A program made the translations under genes and the position numbers. DNA of 64,000 bases from Agrilutibacter niabensis (GTDB lineage Bacteria; Pseudomonadota; Gammaproteobacteria; Xanthomonadales; Xanthomonadaceae): NCBI RefSeq assembly GCF_042657165.1, contig NZ_JBHSNJ010000012.1, forward strand, positions 496,001 to 560,000, given 5' to 3'. Shown piece by piece: positions 17,268-26,429 of the stretch (position 1 is its first letter; each line of letters begins with the position of its first letter). Under the pieces are notes generated by a model. It saw only the letters and a program-made list of their open reading frames with translations, was not told the origin of the DNA and ran no database searches.

Positions 17268-17495
17268 TCACTTGCGGTGGGTCGCGCGATGTCGCCAATA
17301 GGAGCGGGCGGCCGAAGCGAAGAAGAAAGCGGCGACGGCCGGCCATACCCAGTCGGGGACCAGATCCAGCTTGGGGATCTCGGCAGGGACCAGGTCCAGC
17401 CACAGGCATGCGGCGCCGACCGCGAGCACGAGATCCACGATCAGCCCGTGCCGATAGCGATCCCGCAGCCCCGACGACAGGAAGGGGTTGCTCAT
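17268..17495 (-). CDS. Small two-helix membrane protein coupled to miaB
   Basis: A 75-residue protein with two predicted membrane helices (about residues 17-34 and 48-63) and a basic C-terminal tail. Its ATG overlaps the miaB stop codon by 4 bp, which makes translation after MiaB likely and supports it as real. No family was recognised and no function can be assigned. Confidence 0.6.
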   Translation of the reverse strand: MSNPFLSSGLRDRYRHGLIVDLVLAVGAACLWLDLVPAEIPKLDLVPDWVWPAVAAFFFASAARSYWRHRATHRK

Positions 17496-18919
17496 GCGGA
17501 AACCTGGTTGTCTGCCATGACCACGCGGCCGCGCAGCGAATTGCTCATCGCCTCGGTGATCGCCACGTCGACAAACTGGCCGACCAGCCGCGGATGACCC
17601 GGGAAGTTCACCGAGCGCATGTTCTCGGTCTTGCCGGTGAGTTCGTTCGGATCCTTCTTCGACGGTCCCTCCACCAGCACGCTCTGCACGCTGCCGACCA
17701 TGGTGTCGCTGATCTCGCGCGCCTTGGCGTTGATGGTGGCCTGCAGGCGCGAGAGACGGGCGTGCTTCTCTTCGCTGCTGACGGTGTCTTCCAGGTCCGC
17801 GGCCGGCGTGCCCGGGCGGCGCGAATAGATGAAGGAGAACGACTGGTCGAAGCCGACATCCTCGATCAGCTTCATGGTCTTCTCGAAGTCGGCCTCGCTC
17901 TCGCCGGGGAAACCGACGATGAAGTCCGACGAGATCGAGATGTCCGGGCGCACCGCGCGCAGCTTGCGGATCTTCTGCTTGAACTCCAGCGCGGTGTAGC
18001 CGCGCTTCATCGCCGTGAGCACGCGATCGCTGCCCGCCTGCACCGGCAGGTGCAGGAAGTTGGCGAGCTTGGGCACGTCGCGGTAGGCCTCGACCAGCGA
18101 GTCCGAGAACTCCAGCGGGTGCGAGGTGGTGAAGCGGATGCGGCCGATGCCCTCGATCTCGGCAATGGCGCGGATCAGCAGGCCCAGGTCCGCGATTTCG
18201 CCATCACCGTAGGGGCCGCGGTAGGCATTGACGTTCTGGCCGAGCAGGGTGACCTCGCGCACGCCCTGGCCGGCCAGGTCGGCGACTTCCACCAGCACGT
18301 CCTCGAACGGGCGGCTGATCTCCTCGCCGCGGGTGTAGGGCACCACGCAGAACGAGCAGTACTTGCTGCAGCCTTCCATGATCGACACGAACGCGCTGGG
18401 ACCCTCGGCCCGGGGCTCGGGCAGGCGGTCGAACTTCTCGATCTCGGGGAAGCTTATGTCGACCTGGGGCTTGCCGGTCTCGCGCTTGGCCTGGATCAGT
18501 TCGGGCAGGCGGTGCAGTGTCTGGGGACCGAAGACCAGGTCCACGTACGGGGCGCGCTTGATGATCGCCTCGCCCTCCTGTGAGGCCACGCAGCCGCCGA
18601 CGCCGATCACCACCGGCTTGCCGCCCTGCTTGAGCGCCTTCCAGCGGCCGAGTTGGCTGAAGACCTTCTCCTGTGCCTTCTCGCGGATCGAGCAGGTGTT
18701 GATCAGGATGACGTCGGCTTCCTCGACGTTGGTGGTCAGTTCCAGGCCGTCACTGGCGGCGAGCACGTCGGCCATCTTGGCCGAGTCGTACTCGTTCATC
18801 TGGCAGCCGTGGGTCTCTATGAAGAGCTTTCCCGGGGCGCGGCTGCCCGAAACGGGCTCGCCAGCGGCCGGCGCGGTTACGGGGGAAGCCGCTTCGGCGG
18901 CCGTGGTCTGGTCGGTCAT
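17492..18919 (-). CDS. miaB: tRNA-2-methylthio-N6-dimethylallyladenosine synthase MiaB
   Basis: A 475-residue radical-SAM methylthiotransferase. The N-terminal UPF0004 domain carries cluster cysteines in THGCQMNEYDS, NTCSIREKAQEKVFSQLG and GVGGCVASQ. The radical-SAM core has CSKYCSFCVVPYTRG (Cx3Cx2C), and a C-terminal TRAM domain ends the protein. MiaB adds the methylthio group to i6A37 of tRNAs reading UNN codons. The first 30 residues are a low-complexity Ala/Pro stretch before the conserved GKLFIETHGC, so an internal start is possible. Confidence 0.96.
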   Translation of the reverse strand: MTDQTTAAEAASPVTAPAAGEPVSGSRAPGKLFIETHGCQMNEYDSAKMADVLAASDGLELTTNVEEADVILINTCSIREKAQEKVFSQLGRWKALKQGGKPVVIGVGGCVASQEGEAIIKRAPYVDLVFGPQTLHRLPELIQAKRETGKPQVDISFPEIEKFDRLPEPRAEGPSAFVSIMEGCSKYCSFCVVPYTRGEEISRPFEDVLVEVADLAGQGVREVTLLGQNVNAYRGPYGDGEIADLGLLIRAIAEIEGIGRIRFTTSHPLEFSDSLVEAYRDVPKLANFLHLPVQAGSDRVLTAMKRGYTALEFKQKIRKLRAVRPDISISSDFIVGFPGESEADFEKTMKLIEDVGFDQSFSFIYSRRPGTPAADLEDTVSSEEKHARLSRLQATINAKAREISDTMVGSVQSVLVEGPSKKDPNELTGKTENMRSVNFPGHPRLVGQFVDVAITEAMSNSLRGRVVMADNQVSA

Positions 18920-19046
18920 TGAATGAGTCCGGGAGGGCGGCGGTTAATCCGCGCCGGGGTGCGCATTGTAGCGGCGCGGCCCTGGCCTCGGAGGAGAGCG
19001 CCTTGGCCGAAACGCGATGGGGGTCCCGTTCATACAAATCAAAGGC

Positions 19047-19076
19047 TTGTAAAGACTTTCGAACAGAGGGATAGTC
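19047..19076 (+). promoter_or_regulatory. Candidate promoter of the transglycosylase gene
   Basis: TTGTAA (19047-19052) and ATAGTC (19071-19076) are spaced by 18 bp in an AT-richer patch just before the start codon at 19083. The match to sigma-70 consensus is modest. Confidence 0.3.
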
Positions 19077-19082
19077 CGCCGC

Positions 19083-20006
19083 ATGAAGGGGGCATGGGGA
19101 ATTCTGGTAGCTGCGGCTGCGCTGGCTTCGACGCCTGCGTGGGCGGGTTCCCTTTACCGATGCGACAGCCCCGACGGCAGCCGCGCCTACGCCAGCAAGC
19201 GCGTTCCGGGTGCCCAATGCGTCGTTATCAGCCACCAGCCGGCCAAGGCCAAGGCGAGGCCCGCGTTGCCTGCTTCCACGCCTGGCGCCGGTAGCTCGAC
19301 CCCGATCATGAACGTCGCCGGTTCCCCGGCCGTGGTTCCGCCCAAGCCGGCCGGCGACGCGCCGATGAAGGCCCGGTTCCTGCGCATGGGGTCGACCGTC
19401 ACCTATTCGTACATCGATGCCAGCGGCGTGCGGAACTACAGCAATCGCCGGCCGAAGGGCGTGGCTAACGTGAAGGTCACGCGGGTCGAGTTCCCGATCT
19501 TCCAGATCGAGAACTGCTATGCCTGCGGAGCCATGCCCGGCGTGAATTTCGGGAAACTCCGCCTCAACACCACCGCCTACAGTGCGGAAATCTCGAGTGC
19601 AGCGGCCGCATTCGGTGTCGAGGAGGCTGTCGTCAGGGCCATCATCCATGCCGAGTCCTCCTATAACCCGGGCGCGCTGTCGCGCGTCGGTGCCCAGGGC
19701 CTGATGCAGCTCATGCCGGCCACCGCCCGCCGCTTTGGCGTCAGCAACGCCTTTGATCCGGCCCAGAACATCCGCGGTGGAGTCCAGTACCTGGGCTGGC
19801 TGCTCAAGCGCTTCAACGGCGACCTGAAGCTGGCAGCGGCGGGCTACAACGCCGGCGAGGGCGCAGTCGACAAGTACAAGGGCGTCCCGCCGTACTCCGA
19901 AACCCAGCGCTACGTGCAGCGCGTGGCGGTGCTCGCCGACCGCTACCGCGGCGTTGGCACCACCACGGTTGCAGCTGGCTCAGGCTCCGGAGCGGGCTCG
20001 CGCTGA
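19083..20006 (+). CDS. Lytic transglycosylase with DUF4124 and SLT domains
   Basis: A 307-residue exported murein hydrolase. A Sec signal peptide (cleavage after TPAWA) is followed by a DUF4124-like segment (LYRCDSPDGSRAYASKR) and, from about residue 175, a Slt-type transglycosylase domain. The catalytic glutamate is in IIHAESSYNPGALS, followed by the family motifs GAQGLMQLMPATARRFGV and AAGYNAGEGAVDKYKGVPPY. It cleaves glycan strands to give 1,6-anhydro-muropeptides in the periplasm. It stands alone between miaB and the cytochrome bc1 operon. Confidence 0.93.
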   Translation: MKGAWGILVAAAALASTPAWAGSLYRCDSPDGSRAYASKRVPGAQCVVISHQPAKAKARPALPASTPGAGSSTPIMNVAGSPAVVPPKPAGDAPMKARFLRMGSTVTYSYIDASGVRNYSNRRPKGVANVKVTRVEFPIFQIENCYACGAMPGVNFGKLRLNTTAYSAEISSAAAAFGVEEAVVRAIIHAESSYNPGALSRVGAQGLMQLMPATARRFGVSNAFDPAQNIRGGVQYLGWLLKRFNGDLKLAAAGYNAGEGAVDKYKGVPPYSETQRYVQRVAVLADRYRGVGTTTVAAGSGSGAGSR

Positions 20007-20069
20007 GGGTTCCTGGCTGAAAAGCCGCCCTTGCATCCCGGATGCGACGTCCTTCCCGGTTTCGCCGGA

Positions 20070-20098
20070 TTGTCGGGTCATTCACCGTTCCGTTACAC
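20070..20098 (+). promoter_or_regulatory. Candidate promoter of petABC
   Basis: TTGTCG (20070-20075) and TTACAC (20093-20098) are separated by 17 bp, about 80 bp upstream of petA. This is the best sigma-70-like pair in the intergenic space. Confidence 0.5.
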
Positions 20099-20180
20099 TT
20101 CGCCGTCTTTTTAGCCGCGAGCCGTCGCCAGTGGTGACGGTCAGCGATGAACTTCGTTTTCAAGCTTTGCGGAGTGCCGG

Positions 20181-20798
20181 ATGGCCAACCAAGGGGATAG
20201 CCCCGTCAACGAGGGCCGCCGCCGTTTCCTGACTGCCACCACTGCCGTGGTCGGCGCGGTCGGAGCGGGATTTGCGGCGGTACCGTTCATCAAGTCGTGG
20301 AATCCGAGTGCGCGGGCGAAGCTCGCCGGCGCTCCGGTGACCGCCGACATCACCGGCCTCGAGGAAGGCCAGCGCCTGATCCTGGAGTGGCGCGGCCAGC
20401 CCATCTGGATCGTCAAGCGCTCCAAGGCGATCCTTACCGCGCTGCCGACGCTGGATGACCGCCTGCGCGATCCCAAGTCGGACAACGCGGATCAGCAGCC
20501 GGACTACATCAAGAAGGCAAACCCGGAACTGCGCTCGCTGAAGCCGGAAATCTCGGTCCTCGTCGGCCTGTGCACCCATCTGGGCTGCTCGCCGGAACTG
20601 AAGGCCGAAATCCGCCCTGAACCTTTCGATCCGGAATGGAAGGGCGGCTACTTCTGCCCTTGCCACAAGTCGCGCTTCGACATGGCGGGTCGCGTGTTCC
20701 AGGGCGTGCCGGCACCGACCAACCTCAAGGTCCCGCCGCACTACTACGAAAACGACACGACCATCATCGTCGGTGTCGATCCGAAGGGAGCCGCGTAA
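20181..20798 (+). CDS. petA: Ubiquinol-cytochrome c reductase, Rieske iron-sulfur subunit
   Basis: A 205-residue Rieske protein. The twin-arginine motif RRRFLT precedes the N-terminal anchor helix. The [2Fe-2S] ligands are in CTHLGCSP and CPCHKSRFD. It passes electrons from ubiquinol to cytochrome c1 in the bc1 complex on the periplasmic face of the inner membrane. Length and motifs are normal for proteobacteria. It is first of three genes, 3 bp before petB. Confidence 0.97.
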   Translation: MANQGDSPVNEGRRRFLTATTAVVGAVGAGFAAVPFIKSWNPSARAKLAGAPVTADITGLEEGQRLILEWRGQPIWIVKRSKAILTALPTLDDRLRDPKSDNADQQPDYIKKANPELRSLKPEISVLVGLCTHLGCSPELKAEIRPEPFDPEWKGGYFCPCHKSRFDMAGRVFQGVPAPTNLKVPPHYYENDTTIIVGVDPKGAA

Positions 20799-20801
20799 GC
20801 C

Positions 20802-22061
20802 ATGGCGAACATCCTTACCCGTACCGCCAATGGCGTTTGGAATTGGGTCAACGAGCGTGCCCCGGCGATGATGCCGGTGTATCGCAAGCACATGACCGAG
20901 TACTACGCGCCGAAGAACTTCAACATCTGGTACTACTTCGGCTCGCTCGCGCTGCTGGTGCTGGTCAACCAGATCGTGACCGGCATCTTCCTGACGATGC
21001 ACTTCAAGCCGAGCGCGACGGAAGCCTTCGCCTCGGTCGAGTACATCATGCGCGACGTGGAGTGGGGCTGGCTGATCCGGTACATGCATTCGACCGGCGC
21101 TTCGCTGTTCTTCATCGTCGTCTACGTCCACATGTTCCGCGGCCTGATGTACGGCTCGTACAAGAAGCCGCGCGAGTTGGTGTGGATCCTGGGCATGCTC
21201 ATCTACCTCGTGCTGATGGCCGAAGCCTTCATGGGCTACGTGCTGCCGTGGGGCCAGATGTCGTTCTGGGGCGCCAAGGTGATCATCTCGCTGTTCGGTG
21301 CCATCCCGGTGATCGGCAACGGCCTGACCGAGTGGATCATGGGCGACTACCTGCCCAGCGACGCAACGCTCAACCGCTTCTTCGCGCTGCACGTCATCGC
21401 GCTGCCGCTGGTGCTTCTGCTGCTGGTGGTGCTGCACCTGGGCGCACTGCATGAAGTGGGTTCGAACAACCCGGACGGCGTCGAGATCAAGTACGGCCCC
21501 AAGGGCAACCGTTGGGACGCGACCAAGCCGGCCGATGGCATTCCGTTCCACCCGTACTACACGGTGAAGGACCTGTTCGGCGTCGGCTTCTTCCTGATCA
21601 TCGCCGCGTTCATCATCTTCTTCGCGCCCGCGTTCGGTGGCTGGTTCCTCGAGCACGACAACTTCACCGAGGCCAACCGCCTGGTGACGCCGGAGCACAT
21701 CAAGCCGGTGTGGTACTACACGCCGTACTACGCGATGCTCCGCGTCATTCCGCACAAGCTCTCGGGCGTGCTGGTGATGTTCGGCGCGATCGCGGTGCTC
21801 TTCCTGGTGCCGTGGCTCGACCGCAGCAAGGTCAAGTCGGTGCGTTACCGCGGCTGGATCTCCAAGGCGATGCTTGGTCTGCTGGCCGTGTGCTTCGTAT
21901 GGCTGGGCAAGATCGGCGCGGGTCCGGGTACCGACCCGGTCGAAACCAATATTGGCCGCGTCCTGACCTTCCTGTATTTCGCTTTCTTCATCACGATGCC
22001 GCTGTGGACGTCGATCGACAAGACCAAGCCGGTGCCGGAACGGGTGACGACGCATGACTAA
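20802..22061 (+). CDS. petB: Cytochrome b subunit of the bc1 complex
   Basis: A 419-residue polytopic protein with eight expected helices. The Qo-site PEWY-type motif is present as TPEHIKPVWYY, a variant form. The helix B and D histidine ligands appear in RYMHSTGASLFFIVVYVHMF and FALHVIALPLVLLLLVVLH. It binds two b haems and holds the Qo and Qi sites. It overlaps petC by 8 bp. Confidence 0.96.
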   Translation: MANILTRTANGVWNWVNERAPAMMPVYRKHMTEYYAPKNFNIWYYFGSLALLVLVNQIVTGIFLTMHFKPSATEAFASVEYIMRDVEWGWLIRYMHSTGASLFFIVVYVHMFRGLMYGSYKKPRELVWILGMLIYLVLMAEAFMGYVLPWGQMSFWGAKVIISLFGAIPVIGNGLTEWIMGDYLPSDATLNRFFALHVIALPLVLLLLVVLHLGALHEVGSNNPDGVEIKYGPKGNRWDATKPADGIPFHPYYTVKDLFGVGFFLIIAAFIIFFAPAFGGWFLEHDNFTEANRLVTPEHIKPVWYYTPYYAMLRVIPHKLSGVLVMFGAIAVLFLVPWLDRSKVKSVRYRGWISKAMLGLLAVCFVWLGKIGAGPGTDPVETNIGRVLTFLYFAFFITMPLWTSIDKTKPVPERVTTHD

Positions 22062-22803
22062 GAAGAGTTTCGCCCGAACCCTGGCCGGCGTTGCCGCGGG
22101 GTTGCTTGTCTCGATGTCCGCATTCGCCAGTGGCGGCGGCAACCTCATGCAGTCCGGCACCGACCTGGGCGACCGTGCGTCGCTGCAACGCGGCGCGGCG
22201 CTGTACATGAACTACTGCTCGGGTTGCCACTCGCTCAAGTACCTGCGCTATTCGCGCATGGCCGAGGACCTCGGCCTGACCGAAGACGAGGTGATGCAGA
22301 ACCTCAACTTCACCGGCGCCAAGTACGGCGAGCAGGTCCTGGTGAGCCTCAACGAGGCCGACGCCAACAAGTGGTTCGGCAAGATGCCGCCGGACCTCAG
22401 CCTGATTGCGCGCGTCCGCGGCAGTGACTGGATCTATACCTACCTGAAGTCGTTCTACCTCGACGAATCGCGTCCGCTGGGCTGGAACAACAAGCTGTTC
22501 CCCAACGCTTCGATGCCCAACCCGCTGTGGCAGATGCAGGGACTGCAGCACGCCGAATACGGTGAGCCCGACAAGGCCACCGGCGATCGTCCGGTGCACG
22601 GCCTGAAGGTGACCACGCCGGGCACGCAGACGCCGGCACAGTTCGACCAGTCGGTCCGTGACATCACGACCTTCCTCGAATACGCCGGCGAACCGGCCGC
22701 CCTCAAGCGCGAGAAGCTCGGTGTCTGGGTGGTCCTGTTCCTCGCGGCCTTCACCTTCCTGGCCTACCTGCTGAAGAGCGAGTACTGGAAGGACGTTCAC
22801 TAA
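22054..22803 (+). CDS. petC: Cytochrome c1 subunit of the bc1 complex
   Basis: A 249-residue membrane-anchored c-type cytochrome. A signal peptide (AGLLVSMSAFA) precedes the haem c site CSGCHSLKYLRYSR, the axial methionine region lies in KLFPNASMPNPLW, and a C-terminal helix anchors the protein in the inner membrane. It accepts electrons from the Rieske protein. The gene starts within petB and ends the operon. Confidence 0.96.
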   Translation: MTKKSFARTLAGVAAGLLVSMSAFASGGGNLMQSGTDLGDRASLQRGAALYMNYCSGCHSLKYLRYSRMAEDLGLTEDEVMQNLNFTGAKYGEQVLVSLNEADANKWFGKMPPDLSLIARVRGSDWIYTYLKSFYLDESRPLGWNNKLFPNASMPNPLWQMQGLQHAEYGEPDKATGDRPVHGLKVTTPGTQTPAQFDQSVRDITTFLEYAGEPAALKREKLGVWVVLFLAAFTFLAYLLKSEYWKDVH

Positions 22804-22812
22804 GTACGACCC

Positions 22813-22840
22813 AGGACGCCCGGCTCACGCCGGGCGTCCT
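22813..22840 (+). terminator. Hairpin terminator after petC
   Basis: A 12-bp perfect stem (AGGACGCCCGGC and its complement) with a TCAC loop begins 9 bp after the petC stop. Only a weak T content follows, so termination may be inefficient. Confidence 0.6.
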
Positions 22841-22986
22841 GTATCTGGCGCCCGGCTTTTGGCCGTTCAGGGGGCGACTTTTGCAGGCGGTAACGATAGT
22901 CTCGGGGATCGAGGCGGCCGCCCACAGGGGGTGTGCGGCGTCCATGACCGGCATGACACCGGTGAGTCCGAACGCGGGAGCAATCG

Positions 22987-23625
22987 ATGATGGCGGCTAG
23001 TCCACGTATGCGTAATGCCCTGACCCTGTTCTCGTCCACCGACTGCGTGCTGTGCCATCGCGTGCGGCTGGTGCTGGCGGCGAAGGGTGTCACCTACGAC
23101 CTGATCCCGGTCGATCCGCAGAATCCACCCGAAGACCTGGTCGATCTCAACCCGTATCACTCCGTGCCGACGCTGGTGGAGCGGGACCTGGTCCTCTACG
23201 CCGCAAGCGTGGTCAGTGAATACCTCGACGAGCGCTACCCGCATCCGCCGCTGATGCCGGTCGACCCGCTGTCGCGCGCGCGCCTGCGCCTGGCGATGCT
23301 GCGTCTCGAACATGATTGGGTGCCGCAGGTGCAGGCGATCCAGCTGGGCAACAAGGTCCAGGCCGAGGCCGGCCGCAAGCGCCTGAAGGAACTGCTTACC
23401 GCTTCGGTGCCGCTGTTCAAGGCCAGCAAATTCTTCCTCAATCCCGAAATGAGCCTGGCCGACTGCGCGATGGCCCCGATCATCTGGCGCCTGCCGGCGC
23501 TGGGAGTGCCGCTCCCGAAGGACGGCAAGGTCATCGAGGACTACGGCAACCGGATCTTCCGCAATCCGGGCTTCACGCGCAGCCTCACCGACGCCGAGCG
23601 CAAGCTGCGCGAAATGCCGGCCTGA
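22987..23625 (+). CDS. sspA: Stringent starvation protein A
   Basis: A 212-residue glutathione S-transferase-fold protein. The N-terminal thioredoxin-like domain has LFSSTDCVLCHRVRLVL and the conserved NPYHSVPTLVERDLVLY; the alpha-helical C domain contains FLNPEMSLADCAMAPIIWRL. SspA binds RNA polymerase and acts in starvation and acid stress responses. The conserved neighbour sspB and the upstream petABC operon match the order common in beta- and gammaproteobacteria. An ATG doublet makes the exact start ambiguous by one codon. Confidence 0.95.
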   Translation: MMAASPRMRNALTLFSSTDCVLCHRVRLVLAAKGVTYDLIPVDPQNPPEDLVDLNPYHSVPTLVERDLVLYAASVVSEYLDERYPHPPLMPVDPLSRARLRLAMLRLEHDWVPQVQAIQLGNKVQAEAGRKRLKELLTASVPLFKASKFFLNPEMSLADCAMAPIIWRLPALGVPLPKDGKVIEDYGNRIFRNPGFTRSLTDAERKLREMPA

Positions 23626-23698
23626 GGCCTGTGCAAGGGCTCGGAATTTCGGGCCTTTTCGCGTTCCGGGCGGGCAGGTGCGGCGCTACACTGCCGGC

Positions 23699-24199
23699 AT
23701 GACAGAAGACAGCAACACCATGACCAGCCATCGCCCCTACCTGCTGCGGGCGCTGTACGAATGGATTGCCGACAACGGCATGACGCCTCACCTGCTGGTC
23801 GATGCCACCCGTCCGCACGTGCAGGTGCCCACGCATGCGGTGAAGGACGGTCGTATCGTCCTCAATGTCGCCGAACGCGCGGTCGCCAGCCTGCAGATGA
23901 GCAATGACGTCATCAGCTTCAGCGCCCGCTTCGGCGGCGTGAGCCATGCCGTATCGGTGCCGGTTTCAGCGGTGCTGGCGATTTACGCTCGCGAAACCGG
24001 ACAGGGCATGGCCCTGCCGGAAGACACGCTGACGGACGCGACGGATGAAAACGACTCCGCGATGGAAACCGACGCGAACGAAACCGCGCCCGCGCCACTC
24101 AGCGTGGTGCCCGATGAGGGCGCCCCCGGCGATGGTGACGATCCGCACACGCCCACGCCCACGCCACGTCGCAGTGGCCACCTCCGCATCGTGAAATGA
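23699..24199 (+). CDS. sspB: ClpXP protease specificity-enhancing factor SspB
   Basis: A 166-residue adaptor protein. The conserved domain begins SHRPYLLRALYEWIADN and continues TPHLLVDAT...VQVPTHAVKDGRIVLNVAERAV; the C-terminal tail is acidic and flexible and ends with a short basic ClpX-binding peptide (GHLRIVK). It brings ssrA-tagged proteins to ClpXP. The ATG at 23720 just before the conserved domain is an alternative start. It lies 73 bp after sspA. Confidence 0.93.
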   Translation: MTEDSNTMTSHRPYLLRALYEWIADNGMTPHLLVDATRPHVQVPTHAVKDGRIVLNVAERAVASLQMSNDVISFSARFGGVSHAVSVPVSAVLAIYARETGQGMALPEDTLTDATDENDSAMETDANETAPAPLSVVPDEGAPGDGDDPHTPTPTPRRSGHLRIVK

Positions 24200-24253
24200 C
24201 AAGCCGCGCATGCGCGCGGCTTCGCCAACCTTTTCGCTTCGCGGTGCAGGGAC

Positions 24254-24577
24254 CTAGTGCAACTGCGTCACCGACGGCATCACCGGCCCGCTGAAGGAAA
24301 CCAGCCTGTCGCCGCGCAGAACCAGGCGGCCGATATGCCGGTCCTGGCCGTCGTGCGAGTAATCGAAACGGAAGGTACGCTCGAACCCGAGCCATCCGTT
24401 CTCCTGCCGGCAGACACGCAGGCCAATCGCATGAACGCTGTGGTCCAGCCATTGCACGCCGGCGATGCGACAGGCGTCACGTCCCAGCGCCTCGGCGCGT
24501 TCGGCGGCGGCGCGGCTGGCGTTCCAGAACGCGAACGCTGTCGCAGACACGATCATCAGTAGGATTAGAGTCGGCAT
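24254..24577 (-). CDS. DUF3301 family small membrane-anchored protein
   Basis: A 107-residue protein with one N-terminal membrane helix (LILLMIVSATAFAF) and a cytoplasmic domain with ALGRDACRIAGVQWLDHSV and GWLGFERTFRFDYS, the conserved features of DUF3301 in gammaproteobacteria. The function is unknown. It is transcribed divergently from the FHA gene, so the 66 bp between them must hold both promoters. The long open frame upstream of its ATG at 24577 is an antisense artefact of the FHA gene. Confidence 0.82.
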   Translation of the reverse strand: MPTLILLMIVSATAFAFWNASRAAAERAEALGRDACRIAGVQWLDHSVHAIGLRVCRQENGWLGFERTFRFDYSHDGQDRHIGRLVLRGDRLVSFSGPVMPSVTQLH

Positions 24578-24643
24578 CTGTGCAAGGTAGTGGCGCAGAA
24601 TGCGCGCCACAAGTCCATGGTCGCCGGGGAGGGGCGAAGGTCG

Positions 24644-25435
24644 ATGAAGCTTGTTTTCCCGGGTGGGGAGCACCCGCAGGTCCTGCTCGGTCCTGGCGTC
24701 AACCGCGTCGGGTCGGACCCGCAATCCAACATCGTTCTGGACACGCCTGGCGTGCTGCCGCAGCACTGCCAGCTGCACGTCAGCGCCGCCGGCGTGATGC
24801 TTGAAGTGCCGATCGGCACGACCGTCAGCGTCAACGGCCGCCACGTCGATGGCCTGATCGCGCTGCGCCCCGGCGACAGCGTCACTTTCGACCATGTGCT
24901 GGCGCGACTGGCCTCGGTGGAGAGCATGACGGCGCGCGGGCACGATGGCGCAGCCACCCCGGGTTATCCGCACGCCGCCAACGATGACCCCGGCGTCACC
25001 GCGGTGCGTCAGGTGCTGCCGATGTACGTGCTGCGCGGTGTGACCGGCGGTGCGTTTGGTCGCAGCTATCCATTGCAGGGGACGGTCACGATCGGCCGTT
25101 CACCCGAATGCGACATCCGCATCAACGATCCGGGACTCTCGCGCGTCCACGCGCGACTGGTGCCCAGCGAGGATGGCGTTCAAATCGAAGACCTGAGCTC
25201 CACCAACGGCACCTTCCTCAACGACCGCCGCGTGCTGCGCGAAAAGGCGCGTGTTGGTGACGAAATCGGCCTCGACAAGCTGCGCTTCCGCCTGGTGGGC
25301 GCGGGGCATGAGCCGATTCATATCGAAGCGACAAAGTCGTTGCCCAGCGCGCCGCGTGGCAGCAACTGGCTGTGGATTGGCCTGGTGATCGCCGTGGCGG
25401 CGGCAGTGATCACGATCGTGGTCAGCAACAGCTGA
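24644..25435 (+). CDS. Tandem FHA-domain protein with C-terminal membrane anchor
   Basis: A 263-residue protein. A degenerate FHA domain occupies about residues 1-90 (VNRVGSDPQSNIVLDTPG). A canonical one lies at about 135-225, with the phosphothreonine-binding signature TIGRSPECDIRINDPGLSRVHARL and LSSTNGTFLNDRRV. A single membrane helix (WLWIGLVIAVAAAVITIVV) ends the protein. It probably binds a phosphothreonine partner at the cytoplasmic face of the inner membrane; no kinase or secretion genes are adjacent, so the partner is unknown. The ATG at 24644 has a GGAGGGG ribosome site. Confidence 0.9.
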   Translation: MKLVFPGGEHPQVLLGPGVNRVGSDPQSNIVLDTPGVLPQHCQLHVSAAGVMLEVPIGTTVSVNGRHVDGLIALRPGDSVTFDHVLARLASVESMTARGHDGAATPGYPHAANDDPGVTAVRQVLPMYVLRGVTGGAFGRSYPLQGTVTIGRSPECDIRINDPGLSRVHARLVPSEDGVQIEDLSSTNGTFLNDRRVLREKARVGDEIGLDKLRFRLVGAGHEPIHIEATKSLPSAPRGSNWLWIGLVIAVAAAVITIVVSNS

Positions 25436-25457
25436 GCGAGGCCGTCGCCCGGAAAAG

Positions 25458-25492
25458 CTGAAAGGGCCGGCCCCTGGGGGCGGCCCTTTCAG
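25458..25492. terminator. Bidirectional terminator between the FHA gene and nadC
   Basis: A perfect 12-bp inverted repeat (CTGAAAGGGCCG and its complement) with an 11-nt GC-rich centre lies between the ends of two convergent genes. The AAAG/CTTT edges supply short T-runs in both directions. Confidence 0.75.
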
Positions 25493-25529
25493 TTCGGCGG
25501 AGGTGAAGCGTCGCCGTTGGGCTCGGGGG

Positions 25530-26429
25530 TCAACCCGGCGGCGGGCCCAGCTTCAGCGACAGGTCGATTGCGTGGACGTGCTTGGTGAGTCCGCCAATCG
25601 AAATGCAGTCGACCCCATCTTCCGCAATCGAACGCAACGTGGTCATGTCCACTCCGCCGGAAACCTCGAGCGGAATGGCGCCGTTGAACGGGGCCGAGTG
25701 GGCGATGCGCACCGCTTCGCGGCGCATCGCCGGGTCGAAGTCGTCGATCAGGATGCGGCTGCAGCCTTCGCGCAGTGCTTCCTCGAGCTGCTCCAACGAC
25801 TCGGCTTCGACGATCAGCGGCAACGACGGATGCATCGCGCGCGCGGCATGGATGGCTGCAGTGATCGAACCGGCCGCACGCACATGGTTTTCCTTGAGCA
25901 TCACCGCGTCGTATAGACCGATGCGGTGATTGACGCCGCCACCCACGCGCACTGCGTATTTCTGGGCCAGGCGCAGGCCCGGAATGGTCTTGCGCGTGTC
26001 CAGGATCCGCGCGCCAGTACCACGTACGGCCTCGACATAGGCAGCGGTGACAGTCGCGGTACCCGAAAGCGTCTGCAGGAAGTTGAGCGAGGAGCGTTCG
26101 GCGCTGACCAGCGCACGTGCATGCCCCTGCAGTGTCGCCAATACGGTGCCCTTGGCAACGCGATCGCCTTCGTCCACGTGCCAGTCGATGCGCACATCCG
26201 GGTCGAGTGTGCGATGGCAGGTGTCGAACCACGGACGGCCGCAGACGATGCTGTCTTCCTTGCACAGCAGGTAGGCGCTGTCGGGGATGTCCGGGAGCAA
26301 GGCCGCGGTGACGTCGCCACGACCAAGATCCTCCGCCAGCGCGCGCGCGACATCGGCCTCGATCACGTCGGCCGGCGGCGGCAGGACACTACCGCCAACG
26401 GCAGCACCGCTCGCGGAAATGCCGTTCAT
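25530..26429 (-). CDS. nadC: Nicotinate-nucleotide pyrophosphorylase NadC
   Basis: A 299-residue quinolinate phosphoribosyltransferase for de novo NAD synthesis. Conserved motifs include EDLGRGDVT, SAERSSLNFLQTLSGTAT, DTRKTIPGLR, KYAVRVGGGVNHRIGLYD and LKENHV. The C-terminal part has the PRPP-binding strand EVSGGVD and ISIGGLT. It converts quinolinate plus PRPP to nicotinate mononucleotide and CO2. It overlaps the upstream Trm112-like gene by 4 bp. Confidence 0.96.
   Translation of the reverse strand: MNGISASGAAVGGSVLPPPADVIEADVARALAEDLGRGDVTAALLPDIPDSAYLLCKEDSIVCGRPWFDTCHRTLDPDVRIDWHVDEGDRVAKGTVLATLQGHARALVSAERSSLNFLQTLSGTATVTAAYVEAVRGTGARILDTRKTIPGLRLAQKYAVRVGGGVNHRIGLYDAVMLKENHVRAAGSITAAIHAARAMHPSLPLIVEAESLEQLEEALREGCSRILIDDFDPAMRREAVRIAHSAPFNGAIPLEVSGGVDMTTLRSIAEDGVDCISIGGLTKHVHAIDLSLKLGPPPG

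Noticed and set aside
20160..22208. 682-codon minus-strand open frame over petA-petB
   Set aside because: Antisense artefact of two highly conserved respiratory genes; its translation is His/Arg/Asp-rich without domains.
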